64,000 nt of DNA. Source: Streptomyces sp. NBC_00459. GTDB taxonomy: Bacteria; Actinomycetota; Actinomycetes; Streptomycetales; Streptomycetaceae. Shown here piece by piece: positions 25,704 through 34,414 of this stretch. Numbering within the stretch: the first letter of the stretch is position 1; every line of letters begins with the position of its first letter. The position numbers were made by a program, and so were the translations under genes. The notes under the pieces are model-generated. The model was not told where the DNA came from. It was given only the letters and a program-made list of their open reading frames with translations, and did no database searches. The stretch covers positions 744,001 to 808,000 of the forward strand of contig NZ_CP107903.1 of NCBI RefSeq assembly GCF_036013955.1. The letters run 5' to 3'.

Positions 25704-26534
25704 ATGACCACCGACGAGCACGCGCGGATGATGCGGGCCAACGAGGCCAACTGGGACGCCCGTACCCCCGTCCATCTCGCCAGCCGTTTCTACGGCCTGG
25801 GCGAGAGTCTCGATCCGTCGCGCTGGTTCGCCTCCTGGGAATGGGAGGACCTCGGCCGGCTGGCCGACCGTGATGTGCTCCACCTCCAGTGCCACCTCGG
25901 CACCGAGACCCTCGCCTTCGCCGAACGCGGGGCGCGGGCGGTCGGCCTCGACATCTCCGAGGCGTCCGTGACGGCCGCGCGCGGCATCGCGGCGAAGGCG
26001 GGCCTCGACGTGACGTACGTACGAGCGAACGTGTACGACGCCGTGGAGGCCCTGGAGCAACGGCGGTTCGACGTCGTGTACACCGGGAAGGGCGCCCTGT
26101 GCTATCTGCCCGACCTGGACCTCTGGGCGCAGACGGTCGCCCAACTCCTGCGCCCTGGTGGCCTGTTGTACATCGTGGAGTTCCATCCGGTGCTCAACTC
26201 GCTCGGCCCGAAGCCCGCTCCGGACGACACCGGTGAACTCCTGCTTCGGCACGACTACCTGGGCGCACCGGGCGCCGCTGTGCACCGCGATGCGACGTAC
26301 ACCTACACCGACGGGCCGGCCGTGGTGGGGGCCACCGAGAGCTTCGAGTGGATGCACGGAATGGACGAGGCGGTCAACGCGTTGATCGGGGCGGGACTGA
26401 CCATCCGGCGGTTGCGCGAGAGCGACGAACTGCCCTGGCCGCGCTGGCCCCGTATGGAGCGTACGGAGTCGGGCTGGTGGCGGTTGCCCGAGCCGCGCAT
26501 CCCGCTCCTGTACGGGCTCCTCGCGAGCCGCTGA
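25704..26534 (+). CDS. SAM-dependent methyltransferase
   Basis: 276 residues from the ATG at 25704; an in-frame TTG at 25692 is also possible. MMRANEANWDARTPVHLASRFY opens the family, then VLHLQCHLGTETLAFAERGARAVGLDIS holds the SAM-binding loop in a variant form (QCHLGTE), with VYTGKGALCYLPDLDLWAQTV and LLRPGGLLYIVEFHPV. A long C-terminal part with LRESDELPWPRWPRM is conserved in this actinobacterial group. The substrate is unknown. It follows the SnoaL remnant and precedes the rho gene leader. Confidence 0.88.
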   Translation: MTTDEHARMMRANEANWDARTPVHLASRFYGLGESLDPSRWFASWEWEDLGRLADRDVLHLQCHLGTETLAFAERGARAVGLDISEASVTAARGIAAKAGLDVTYVRANVYDAVEALEQRRFDVVYTGKGALCYLPDLDLWAQTVAQLLRPGGLLYIVEFHPVLNSLGPKPAPDDTGELLLRHDYLGAPGAAVHRDATYTYTDGPAVVGATESFEWMHGMDEAVNALIGAGLTIRRLRESDELPWPRWPRMERTESGWWRLPEPRIPLLYGLLASR

Positions 26535-26842
26535 GCCACAGCTCACCGCCACACCCGCGCATCGTGTGGTACGGTGCTGTCAGCACTTGTGTACGCCCTG
26601 TTTCGGGCGCCGGTGCAGTTCCTCCTCAGTTCGCCGACCTGCCCGTCGGATTCCCGATCGGCGCATCGGCTCTTCCAGTACCACCTCACCACATGCGACG
26701 TCGTTCTGCCGCACCCGAGGTGTTGCTGTCTCCCGCCGCCCGCAGCGCGCCCGGCGCGCTCAGTTCTCGCGGCCCTCCCCCTCCTCATTCCTCCGCGTGC
26801 CTCATGCGGCATGCGTCCCCGTCCGTGAAAGGACTCCCGACC
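26535..26842 (+). promoter_or_regulatory. C-rich leader of the short rho gene
   Basis: 308 bp between the methyltransferase stop and the rho start, with no supported gene. TACGGT at 26571-26576 fits a -10 box, giving a leader of about 260 nt. Early in it lie GTGCT-GTC-AGCAC and CGCCC-TGTTTC-GGGCG hairpins. From about 26700 to 26830 it is C- and T-rich and rather poor in G, as expected for a Rho loading (rut) region. Rho genes are known to limit their own transcription by termination in the leader; this layout fits that, but is inference. Confidence 0.45.
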
Positions 26843-27997
26843 ATGACCACCACACTCGAACATCGCCCCGCGCAGAGCGCGGAACAACTCCCCCCGGCCC
26901 GGATCGCGACCGGTGTCCTCGACATCGACGGAAACGGGAAGGGGTACCTGCGGGCCGCCGACAGCTGCCTGCCCGCACCCAACGACCTCCAGGTCTCCCC
27001 GGCCCTCATCCGCCGCCACGGCCTGCGCAAGGGCGACCTCGTCGCCGGCGCGCAAGGCACCCAGCGCGCCCTCACCGAGGTCGGACTGGTCAACGGCCGT
27101 GCGCCCGAAGAGCTCCGCGGCCGTCGCCACTTCCGCGACCTCACCCCGTTGCACCCGCGCGACCGGCTCCGCCTCGAACACCCGGCGGCCGGACTCACCG
27201 GACGCGTCACCGACCTGATCGCACCCGTCGGCAAGGGCCAGCGCGGGCTGATCGTGGCTCCGCCGAAGACCGGCAAGACCGTGCTGCTCCAGCAGGTCGC
27301 GGCGGCCGTCGCCGGCAACCACCCCGAATGCCACCTGATGGTGGTGCTCCTCGACGAGCGGCCCGAGGAGGTCACCGACATGCGGCGCTCCGTGCGCGGC
27401 GAGGTGTACGCCTCGACGTTCGACAAGACGCCCAAGCAGCACATCGCGCTCGCCGAACTCGTCGTCGAACGGGCCAAGCGGCTCGTCGAGGCGGGCGAGG
27501 ACGTCGTCATCCTCCTGGACTCCCTCACCCGGCTGTGCAGGGCCCACAACAACGCGGCGGCCTCCGGTGGCCGCACCCTCAGCGGCGGGGTCGACGCCAC
27601 CGCGCTGCTCGGGCCGAAGCGACTGTTCGGCTCCGCGCGTCTGGCCGAGGAGGGCGGTTCGCTCACGATCCTCGCCACCGCCCTGGTGGAGACCGGCTCC
27701 CGCGCCGACGACTTCTTCTTCGAGGAACTCAAAGGCACGGGCAACTCGGAACTGCGGCTGAGCCGCGAGCTTGCCTCCCGGCGCGTCTACCCGGCCGTCG
27801 ACATCAACCCGTCCGGCACCCGACGCGAGGAACTCCTTTTGTCCCCGGCCGAGTTGACGACCGTTCAGGGGCTGCGGCGGGTCCTGCAGACACGGGACGG
27901 CCAGGCGAGCCTGGAGACCCTCCTGGAGCGGCTCCGCAGCACGCCGGACAACGCGACCTTCCTGCGACGGATCCAGCCGACGCTGCCGGCCGAGTAG
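26843..27997 (+). CDS. rho: Transcription termination factor Rho, short paralogue
   Basis: 384 residues. The main streptomycete Rho is much longer because of a large charged N-terminal insertion; this protein lacks it and starts almost at the RNA-binding OB fold (IATGVLDIDGNGKGYLRAAD). The ATPase core has APPKTGKTVLLQQ (Walker A), VVLLDERPEEVTDMRRSV, VVILLDSLTRLCRAHNN (Walker B), the Q-loop SGGVDATALLGPKRLFGSAR and FFFEELKGTGNSELRLSREL. All residues expected for ATP hydrolysis and hexamer contacts appear present. GAAAGGA precedes the ATG. It is either a second Rho with a specialised role or the product of duplication; it cannot be told from this window whether a full-length copy exists elsewhere. 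Confidence 0.93.
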   Translation: MTTTLEHRPAQSAEQLPPARIATGVLDIDGNGKGYLRAADSCLPAPNDLQVSPALIRRHGLRKGDLVAGAQGTQRALTEVGLVNGRAPEELRGRRHFRDLTPLHPRDRLRLEHPAAGLTGRVTDLIAPVGKGQRGLIVAPPKTGKTVLLQQVAAAVAGNHPECHLMVVLLDERPEEVTDMRRSVRGEVYASTFDKTPKQHIALAELVVERAKRLVEAGEDVVILLDSLTRLCRAHNNAAASGGRTLSGGVDATALLGPKRLFGSARLAEEGGSLTILATALVETGSRADDFFFEELKGTGNSELRLSRELASRRVYPAVDINPSGTRREELLLSPAELTTVQGLRRVLQTRDGQASLETLLERLRSTPDNATFLRRIQPTLPAE

Positions 27998-28106
27998 CCA
28001 CGCCTCCGGGTGCCCATGTGCCCCCGGGTGTGGCATCCGGGTGTTCGGGCCCGGTCTTCGGCCCCGGCAGCACCGCGTTCGGCACGTCCATTCTTACGTT
28101 TGCGGT

Positions 28107-29288
28107 ATGACCATCAGATTCTCTTCCCGGATCGCCGCCTCCTGCTGTGCGCTGTGCGTGACGGGCGTGCTGACGCTCACGCCCGTCCCGGCGTCCGCGC
28201 GCACCAGTGCCGACCCGGTCACGCCGACCACGGCGGACGCGCGGCTGCTGTACCGCTCCGGCACACAGGCCCGGCTCCGCTCCGGCGCACCCCGCCTTCC
28301 CCGGGACGTGTCCGCGCTGTCGTGGCTGGTGGCCGACGCCGGCACCGGTGATGTCCTCGCCGCGCACAACGCGCACCGCGAACTGCCGCCGGCCAGCACG
28401 CTCAAGACGCTCTTCGCCCTCACCGTGCTGCCCACGCTGCCCGCGGGCCTGCGCCACAAGGTCACCGAGTCCGATCTGGCGGGCATCGGGGCCGGCAGCA
28501 GCCTGGTCGGGGTCGCGGCCGGGCGTACGTACCGTGTCTCCGATCTGTGGCGGGGTGTGTTCCTCAACTCCGGGAACGACGCCGTGCATGTCCTGGCCGC
28601 CATGAGCGGGGGCTGGCGCGACACCGCCGTCCGGATGCAGGCCAAGGCCCGTTCCCTGGGCGCCCGCGACACCCATGTGCGCTCACCCGACGGCTACGAC
28701 ACGTCGGGGCAGGTGTCATCGGCGTACGACCTCGCGGTGTTCGGCCGGGCCGGGCTGCGCAACGCCGACTTCGCCGCGTACTGCGGCACTGCCTACGCGA
28801 AGTTTCCGGGCGGGGGCGGCTGGTCGTACGAGATCCAGAACACCAACCGGCTGCTGACCGGCGCCAACGGCGTCGAGCGCTACCGGGGGGTGATCGGCGT
28901 CAAGAACGGCTACACCAGCAGGGCGGGCAACACGCTGATCGCCGCCGCGCGCCGAGGTGGGCGCACCCTGGTCGTCACGGTGATGAACCCTCAGGACGGC
29001 GGCGGGTACGCCGTCTACGAGGAGGCCCGCTCACTGCTCGACTGGGGCTTCGGGGCCGCCGGACGCGTCACTCCCGTCGGCTCGCTGGTCGCCGCGCGGC
29101 CCGCACCGCACGCCGGCCCGGAAGCGCCGGCGTCGTTGCGGGTGCCGGCATCCGTACCGGTGGCCGCCACCGTGACGCCCGACAGCGGGCCGGGCTGGCC
29201 GGAGACCTGGACGATCCTGGGAGCGGCCGTCCTCGGCGCCGGAGCGGTGTCGCTGGTGCTGCGGTTCGTGGGCCCGAAGCGGGTCTGA
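28107..29288 (+). CDS. D-alanyl-D-alanine carboxypeptidase (peptidase S11, membrane-anchored)
   Basis: 393 residues. A signal peptide (RIAASCCALCVTGVLTLTP) ends near ASA-RT. The penicillin-binding motifs are S-x-x-K in PPASTLKTLFA (Ser97, Lys100), S-x-N in FLNSGNDAV and, in place of KTG, KNG in GVIGVKNGYTSRAGN. The C-terminus has a membrane segment WTILGAAVLGAGAVSLVL followed by a short basic tail, anchoring the enzyme to the outer face. It trims pentapeptide stems in peptidoglycan. Its last 274 bp are read on the opposite strand as the end of the mannosyltransferase gene. Confidence 0.9.
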   Translation: MTIRFSSRIAASCCALCVTGVLTLTPVPASARTSADPVTPTTADARLLYRSGTQARLRSGAPRLPRDVSALSWLVADAGTGDVLAAHNAHRELPPASTLKTLFALTVLPTLPAGLRHKVTESDLAGIGAGSSLVGVAAGRTYRVSDLWRGVFLNSGNDAVHVLAAMSGGWRDTAVRMQAKARSLGARDTHVRSPDGYDTSGQVSSAYDLAVFGRAGLRNADFAAYCGTAYAKFPGGGGWSYEIQNTNRLLTGANGVERYRGVIGVKNGYTSRAGNTLIAAARRGGRTLVVTVMNPQDGGGYAVYEEARSLLDWGFGAAGRVTPVGSLVAARPAPHAGPEAPASLRVPASVPVAATVTPDSGPGWPETWTILGAAVLGAGAVSLVLRFVGPKRV

Positions 29289-30415
29289 CCGGCATCGTCC
29301 ACCGGCAGCCACAGCAGCAGCCCGAGCGTGACCCAGACGTACGCGCTGCCGCCGACGAAGCCGTCCACGCCGGACGCGTCGTCGAACCACAGCCACACCA
29401 CGCTCGTACACAGCACCGCGTACACAGCGCCCGCCACGCGCGCGTGCCCGGTGCGCACCAGTACCGCGAACGACGGCAGCAGCCAGACGAGATGGTGCAC
29501 CCAGGTGATCGGGCTGACCAGACACGCGGTCAGCCCGGTGAGAGCGAACGCGGCCCACCAGTCCCCCACGGCGACGGCCCGGCGGGCCCGCCACGCCCAG
29601 ACCACGAGGACGAGCAGGACCACCACCAGCCACACGACACGGCTCGGTTCGCCCGGCGCGGCCAGTCGCGCCAGCACGCCCTGGAGCGACTGGTTGGAGA
29701 CGTACGCCGTCTTCCCGATGCGCCGGGTGTCCCACAGCGCCTCGCTCCAGTAGAAGCGCGAGGCATCCGGCGCGATCCACACCGCGAGCGCGGTCGCCGC
29801 ACCGGCGACAGCCGTCGCGACCCCGGCCGCCCGCCGCCGCCCGGCGAGCAGCAGCAGGCCGATGAACAGGGCGGGTGTCAGTTTGACGGCGGCGGCGAGA
29901 CCGATCCCGATGCCCGCCCAGCGGGCCCGCCCGGTCGTCAGCAGCCAGGCGTCGGTGAGGACGAGGGCCAGCAGTACGAGGTTCACCTGGCCGAAGCTGA
30001 CGGTGTCGCGGACGGGTTCGAACAGCGCGAGCGCGCAGGCGGTCAGGGCCCAGCCGTACCAGCCGTACCGGCGCAACAAGGGCCCCGCGGTCATCCGTAC
30101 CACCGCGCCCAGCGCCGCCAGATTGAGCAGCAGCGCCGCGGTGATCGCGGCGTGCAGCCCGAGCAGCGCCATCGGCAGCATGCTGACGGCCGCGAACGGC
30201 GGATAGGTGAAGCCGTACGCCGTGCCGGGCACCCGGTAGTCGTAGATCCGGCCGCCGTGGTGGACCCAGGTGTCGACGGTCCCGTAGTAGACGCGCAGGT
30301 CGAACCAGCCGCGCAGCAGGGGCACGGTCGCCGTGAACACGGTCACCGTGACGGCGAGGGCGAGCACCAGGAGCAGCCGTTCGCGGTCGGTGCGGGGAAG
30401 TCTCACCGGGCTCAT
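29015..30415 (-). CDS. GT87-type (DUF2029) polyprenol-phosphate-mannose mannosyltransferase
   Basis: 466 residues with about ten membrane helices. FDLRVYYGTVDTWVHHGGRIYDY is the extracytoplasmic Asp-containing loop typical of this GT-C fold, followed by TAYGFTYPPFAAVSML and SFGQVNLVLLALVLTDAWLL (the GQxN motif). SPITWVHHLVWLLPSFAVL is the late conserved loop. It uses polyprenyl-phosphate-mannose to add mannose to a lipid- or wall-linked glycan. The start overlaps the upstream MptB-like gene by 4 nt. The last roughly 90 codons, rich in Thr, Ala and Ser, lie antisense to the carboxypeptidase gene because no stop occurs earlier in frame. Confidence 0.85.
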   Translation of the reverse strand: MSPVRLPRTDRERLLLVLALAVTVTVFTATVPLLRGWFDLRVYYGTVDTWVHHGGRIYDYRVPGTAYGFTYPPFAAVSMLPMALLGLHAAITAALLLNLAALGAVVRMTAGPLLRRYGWYGWALTACALALFEPVRDTVSFGQVNLVLLALVLTDAWLLTTGRARWAGIGIGLAAAVKLTPALFIGLLLLAGRRRAAGVATAVAGAATALAVWIAPDASRFYWSEALWDTRRIGKTAYVSNQSLQGVLARLAAPGEPSRVVWLVVVLLVLVVWAWRARRAVAVGDWWAAFALTGLTACLVSPITWVHHLVWLLPSFAVLVRTGHARVAGAVYAVLCTSVVWLWFDDASGVDGFVGGSAYVWVTLGLLLWLPVDDAGQTRFGPTNRSTSDTAPAPRTAAPRIVQVSGQPGPLSGVTVAATGTDAGTRNDAGASGPACGAGRAATSEPTGVTRPAAPKPQSSSERASS

Positions 30416-31812
30416 ACCGTGCTCTCCCTCAGGGGTACCTGGGCTGCCTGGTGGGCCTGCCAGAGGACGACGACGGCCAGCACCCCGCCAGAGACGGCCA
30501 GGACCAGTTCCTCGGTCCCGGCGGGCGCCCCGCTCGGCATGGCCAGGAGCGCGACGACCCCTGTGACGGCGGCCAGGCGATGGCGTACAGAGGCGCTGGG
30601 CGCCGCGGCGGCGATGAGGAACAGGGCCCACAGTGCGTACCAGGGCCGGATCGCCGGGCCGAGGACCACCACGACGGCCAGGCTGAGGCCGAGTGCGTAG
30701 AGCGGGCTGAGGCGTGGGCGGCGCAACCATATGAAGGCGATGGCGAGGACGGTGACGGCGATGCCGAGCAGGTGCCAGGCCGGGACGGCGAGCGGTGCCA
30801 GATCGCTGCCGGTCTTTGTGAGCGCGGCTGCCGTCGCGCGGCCGAGAAGGCTGGTGAGGGCCCAGTTCTGGGGTGACACCGGGGTTTTGAGGGCGCCTAT
30901 CCAGCCGTATCCGGTGCCGGCCAGCGCGGTGACGCCGACCGTGGTCGCGGTTGCCGCGCCCGCGGTGGTCAGTACCGCCCGCAGGGGGCTGCGGCCCGCG
31001 CGGATCTGGAGCGCCACGACCGCCGCGAGGCCGAGAACGGCGGGCGCCTTGACGAGGGCTGCGAGCGTCACGAGTACGGCGCCGAGGACCGGCCACCGGC
31101 CGAGCGCCGCCACCAGGCCGACGCCGAGCAGCCCGAGCATGATCGCGTCGTTGTGCGCGCCTGCCACCAGGTGCAGCAACACCAGCGGGTTGAGGGCGCC
31201 GAGCCAGAGCGCGGGGGCCGGGTCTGCGCCGCTGTGCCGGGCGAGGCGGGGCAGCGCCGCCGCCATCAGCGCCACGCCGAGCAGCGCGACCAGCCGCAGG
31301 CCGAACAGGCCGGCGGGGATCTCGCCCCGGGTCAGTCCGGAGAGCCCGGACGCGACGGCGAGGAACACCGGGCCGTAGGGGGCGCCGGTCTGCTGCCACA
31401 CCGGGGCGACCTCGGCGGCGAGCGGGCCGCCGAGCAGGGCGGGGCCGTGCGTGTACACGTCCATGTGGGCGTCGACCATCGCGCCCTGGGCGAGGTAGCT
31501 GTACACGTCCCGGCTGAAGAGCGGTGGGGCGAGGAGGAGCGGGGTCGCCCAGACGACGAGGACGAGCATCAGGGATCGTACGGTGGGCGGCTCGGGGCCC
31601 CGGACCAGTCTGCCGAGCAGGGTCCAGGCGGCGATCAGCAGGACGACGCCGAAGTAGACGCCGACCAGGCCCAGTGCGGCGCGGCCGGTGGAGGGGGCGA
31701 TGAGTTCTCGTACGGGAAGGGCTCCGGCGGTCTCGCCTCCCAGCGCGAGGCATGCGGTGCCGATCAGGCCCATGGCCTGGCAGCGGGGGAGGTTTAGCGG
31801 GAGAGCCTTCAC
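30412..31812 (-). CDS. mptB: MptB-like alpha-1,6-mannosyltransferase
   Basis: 466 residues from the GTG at 31812. Twelve or so hydrophobic helices are visible. PLFSRDVYSYLAQGAMVDAHMD is the hallmark loop of the MptA/MptB group (DxYSYxxQG), followed by NPLVLLHLVAGAHNDAIMLG and GPAIRPWYALWALFLIAA. MptB enzymes elongate an alpha-1,6-mannan core from polyprenyl-phosphate-mannose on the outer side of the membrane. In streptomycetes, which lack lipoarabinomannan, the acceptor is not established. Co-translated with the GT87 gene downstream. Confidence 0.85.
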   Translation of the reverse strand: MKALPLNLPRCQAMGLIGTACLALGGETAGALPVRELIAPSTGRAALGLVGVYFGVVLLIAAWTLLGRLVRGPEPPTVRSLMLVLVVWATPLLLAPPLFSRDVYSYLAQGAMVDAHMDVYTHGPALLGGPLAAEVAPVWQQTGAPYGPVFLAVASGLSGLTRGEIPAGLFGLRLVALLGVALMAAALPRLARHSGADPAPALWLGALNPLVLLHLVAGAHNDAIMLGLLGVGLVAALGRWPVLGAVLVTLAALVKAPAVLGLAAVVALQIRAGRSPLRAVLTTAGAATATTVGVTALAGTGYGWIGALKTPVSPQNWALTSLLGRATAAALTKTGSDLAPLAVPAWHLLGIAVTVLAIAFIWLRRPRLSPLYALGLSLAVVVVLGPAIRPWYALWALFLIAAAAPSASVRHRLAAVTGVVALLAMPSGAPAGTEELVLAVSGGVLAVVVLWQAHQAAQVPLRESTV

Positions 31813-31904
31813 TTGTGCAGCGTGGCAAGGGTGGGTGGACGGGGGGCTACGGGGTGCCTTCCGGGCGGGGGCCTGCGTGTTACCGGTGGGTGGTCGGCCG
31901 ACGG

Positions 31905-32846
31905 CTAGAAGACCGATACTCCCGTCAGTGTCGTGAAGCGGTCCAGGGCCGCCACCCCCGCCACCGAGTTGCCGCGCTCGTCGAGCCCTGGGCTCCACAC
32001 GCACAGAGTGCAGCGGCCCGGGACGATCGCGATGATGCCGCCGCCGACCCCGCTCTTTCCCGGGAGGCCCACTCGGTAGGCGAAGTCGCCTGCCGCGTCG
32101 TAGGTGCCGCAGGTCAGCATGATGGCGTTGATCTGTTTGGACTGGCTGCGGGTCAGGAGGCGGGTGCCGTCGGCCCGGACGCCGTGGCGGGCCAGGAAGT
32201 TCGCGGCGAGGGCGAGGTCTGCGCAGGACGCCTCGACCGAGCACTGCCGGAAGTACTGCTCCAGCAGGTCCGGGACCGGGTTGTCGATGTTGCCGTACGA
32301 GGCCATGAAGTGGGCGAGGGCGGCGTTGCGGTGGCCGCGTACCGCCTCGGAGGCGGCCACCTCCTGGTCGAAGGTGAGGCCCGGGTTGCCGGACTCCGTG
32401 CGCAGGAAGTCGAGGAGCGTGCCGGCCGCGTCCCCGGTACGGGTGTGCAGGCGGTCGGTGACGACGAGGGCGCCCGCGTTGATGAACGGGTTGCGCGGGA
32501 TGCCGCTCTCGTACTCCAGCTGGATCAGGGAGTTGAAGGGGTTTCCGGAGGGTTCGCGGCCGACGTGCTCCCAGAGTTCGTCGCCCTCGCGGGCCAGGTC
32601 CAGGGCGAGGGTGAACACCTTGGTGACGGACTGCGCCGAGAACGGCTCCCGCCAGTCCCCCACCCCGTACACCGTGCCGTCCAGTTCGGCGACGGCCATA
32701 CCGAAGCTGCGGGGGTCCCGCGACGCGAGGGCCGGGATGTAGTCGGCGGGGCGCCCGCTTCCCGGGGTACGGGCGATCTCCTCGGCGATTCGGTCCAGGA
32801 CCGGCTGGAAGGTCGGGGGCGACGGAGCGGGTTCCATGATCGTCAT
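31905..32846 (-). CDS. glsA: Glutaminase
   Basis: 313 residues, the serine-dependent beta-lactamase-fold glutaminase. FSAQSVTKVFTLALDLA contains the S-x-x-K pair, NPFINAGALVVTDRL the Asn and GxN motif, and KSGVGGGIIAIVPGRC the KSG motif. ADYIPALASRDPRSFGMAVAELDG is the family's opening. It hydrolyses glutamine to glutamate and ammonia. The start is either ATG 32846 or ATG 32837. It is placed next to the aspartase, asparaginase and permease genes, forming an acidic amino acid and amide block, though it has its own unit separated by a terminator. Confidence 0.93.
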   Translation of the reverse strand: MTIMEPAPSPPTFQPVLDRIAEEIARTPGSGRPADYIPALASRDPRSFGMAVAELDGTVYGVGDWREPFSAQSVTKVFTLALDLAREGDELWEHVGREPSGNPFNSLIQLEYESGIPRNPFINAGALVVTDRLHTRTGDAAGTLLDFLRTESGNPGLTFDQEVAASEAVRGHRNAALAHFMASYGNIDNPVPDLLEQYFRQCSVEASCADLALAANFLARHGVRADGTRLLTRSQSKQINAIMLTCGTYDAAGDFAYRVGLPGKSGVGGGIIAIVPGRCTLCVWSPGLDERGNSVAGVAALDRFTTLTGVSVF

Positions 32847-32918
32847 TGTCCCTCGGGATCGGTTCCGGTGCGGGTGCGCTCCGCTGGAGGGCGGTCGTTC
32901 GGCTGCGGGTCAGTGAGG

Positions 32919-32959
32919 GCTTGTCGCGCAGTTCCTCGCGCCCCTAAGAGCGGGGCGCG
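32919..32959. terminator. Terminator formed by interspersed repeat, copy B
   Basis: CGCGCCCC at 32937-32944 pairs with GGGGCGCG at 32952-32959 (8 bp, 7-nt loop). The conserved GTCGCGCAGTTCCTCGCG lead marks it as a copy of the element at 15684 and 49109. The stem reaches into the last codons and stop of aspA, so it probably ends aspA transcription. Confidence 0.7.
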
Positions 32960-34377
32960 CCTGTGCCCGCCACGATTTCCGGGCGCAGTAGTTCCGCCAG
33001 GCGCTCCGCCGGCAACAAGCCCTTCTCCAGAACCAGTTCCGCTACGCCCCGGCCACTGACGAGCGCCTCCTTGGCGATGTCGGTGGCTGCCGTGTACCCG
33101 ATGTACGGGTTGAGGGCGGTGACCAGGCCGATGGAGTTCTCCACACTCGCCCGCAGCGCCTCGGTGTTGGCGGTGATGCCGTCCACGCAGCGCTCGGCGA
33201 GCGTGAGGCAGGCGGCGCGCAGGTGCGTGATGGACTCCGAGAGGGAGTGCAGGATGATCGGCTCGAAGGCGTTGAGCTGGAGCTGTCCGGCCTCGGCGGC
33301 CATGGTGATGGTGACGTCGTTGCCGATCACCTCGAAGGCGACCTGGTTGACGACCTCGGGGATCACCGGGTTCACCTTGCCGGGCATGATCGACGAACCC
33401 GCCTGCACCGGCGGCAGGTTGATCTCGCCGAGCCCGGCGCGCGGCCCGGAGGACAGCAGGCGCAGGTCGTTGCAGCTCTTCGAGAGCTTGACGGCGACCC
33501 GCTTGAGCACGCCGGACATCTGGACGAACGCCCCGCAGTCCTGGGTGGCTTCGACGAGGTTGGCTGCCGTGACGAGCGGCAGTCCGGTGATCGCGGAGAG
33601 GTGGCGGCGGGCCGACTCGGCGTATCCGGCGGGGGCGTTGAGGCCCGTACCGATCGCCGTGGCGCCGAGGTTGATCTCGTGGATCAGCTCGACCGCCTCC
33701 GCGAGGCGGCTGCGGTCCTCCTCGATCATCACGGCGTACGCCGAGAACTCCTGCCCGAGCGTCATCGGAACCGCGTCCTGGAGCTGCGTACGCCCCATCT
33801 TGAGGACGTCGCGGAACTCGACCGCCTTGCGGGCGAAGGCATCCTGGAGGACCTTCATCGCCTTGAGCAGTTCCTGTACCGCGAAGACGGTCGCGACCTT
33901 GACGGCCGTCGGGTACACGTCGTTGGTGGACTGGCCGAGGTTGACGTCCTCGTTGGGGTGAAGGTGCAGGTACTGGCCCTTCTCGTGGCCCAGCAGCTCC
34001 AACGCCCGGTTCGCCACCACCTCGTTGGCGTTCATGTTGGTCGACGTGCCTGCCCCGCCCTGGATGACGTCGACGACGAACTGGTCGTGCAGCCGGCCGC
34101 CCCGGATCTCCTGGCACGCCTCGACTATCGCGGCGGCCTTCTTGGGCTCCAGCAGCCCGAGTTCCTCGTTGGCGAGGGCGGCGGCCTCCTTGACTGCGGC
34201 GAGGGCGTCGATGAGATGCGGGTAGGCGGAGATGGTCATGCCGGTGATGGGGAAGTTCTCCGTGGCCCGCAGGGTGTGGACGCCCCAGTACGCCTCGGCG
34301 GGAACATCACGGTCGCCGAGCAGGTCGTGTTCACTGCGGTGGACTGCGGCGGCACTGCGCTGGGCTGCTGCGGTCAT
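32944..34377 (-). CDS. aspA: Aspartate ammonia-lyase
   Basis: 477 residues from ATG 34377; an alternative ATG at 34413 would add 12 residues, and neither has a strong ribosome-binding site. The fumarase/aspartase signature SSIMPGKVNPVIPEVV is intact, with GGAGTSTNMNANEVVANRAL and HPNEDVNLGQSTNDVYPTAV forming the substrate pocket and LGATAIGTGLNAPAGYAE the region that favours aspartate over fumarate-only enzymes. It converts aspartate to fumarate and ammonia, the step after asparaginase. It is flanked by a repeat element upstream and a terminator at its 3' end. Confidence 0.94.
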   Translation of the reverse strand: MTAAAQRSAAAVHRSEHDLLGDRDVPAEAYWGVHTLRATENFPITGMTISAYPHLIDALAAVKEAAALANEELGLLEPKKAAAIVEACQEIRGGRLHDQFVVDVIQGGAGTSTNMNANEVVANRALELLGHEKGQYLHLHPNEDVNLGQSTNDVYPTAVKVATVFAVQELLKAMKVLQDAFARKAVEFRDVLKMGRTQLQDAVPMTLGQEFSAYAVMIEEDRSRLAEAVELIHEINLGATAIGTGLNAPAGYAESARRHLSAITGLPLVTAANLVEATQDCGAFVQMSGVLKRVAVKLSKSCNDLRLLSSGPRAGLGEINLPPVQAGSSIMPGKVNPVIPEVVNQVAFEVIGNDVTITMAAEAGQLQLNAFEPIILHSLSESITHLRAACLTLAERCVDGITANTEALRASVENSIGLVTALNPYIGYTAATDIAKEALVSGRGVAELVLEKGLLPAERLAELLRPEIVAGTGAPRS

Positions 34378-34414
34378 GGCTGGGTGGGCCTGCTTTCGTG
34401 AGGAGGCTGGCATT

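Noticed and set aside
26574..26828. An 84-codon ORF in the rho leader
   Set aside because: Its composition (Pro-, Arg- and Ser-rich with runs of Cys) is that of a non-coding C-rich stretch; no ribosome-binding site and no similarity to a known leader peptide.
26843..27997. Reading the short rho as a bicyclomycin-resistance gene
   Set aside because: The segments equivalent to the known drug contacts (DERPEE, DSLTRL, GKT) look unchanged, and no bicyclomycin biosynthetic genes are in the window.
29015..31828. A single 937-codon protein covering both mannosyltransferases
   Set aside because: The two transferases are in different frames. Only the second half of this frame is protein-like; the first half is a shadow of the MptB-like gene. 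The start at 30415 overlaps the MptB stop.
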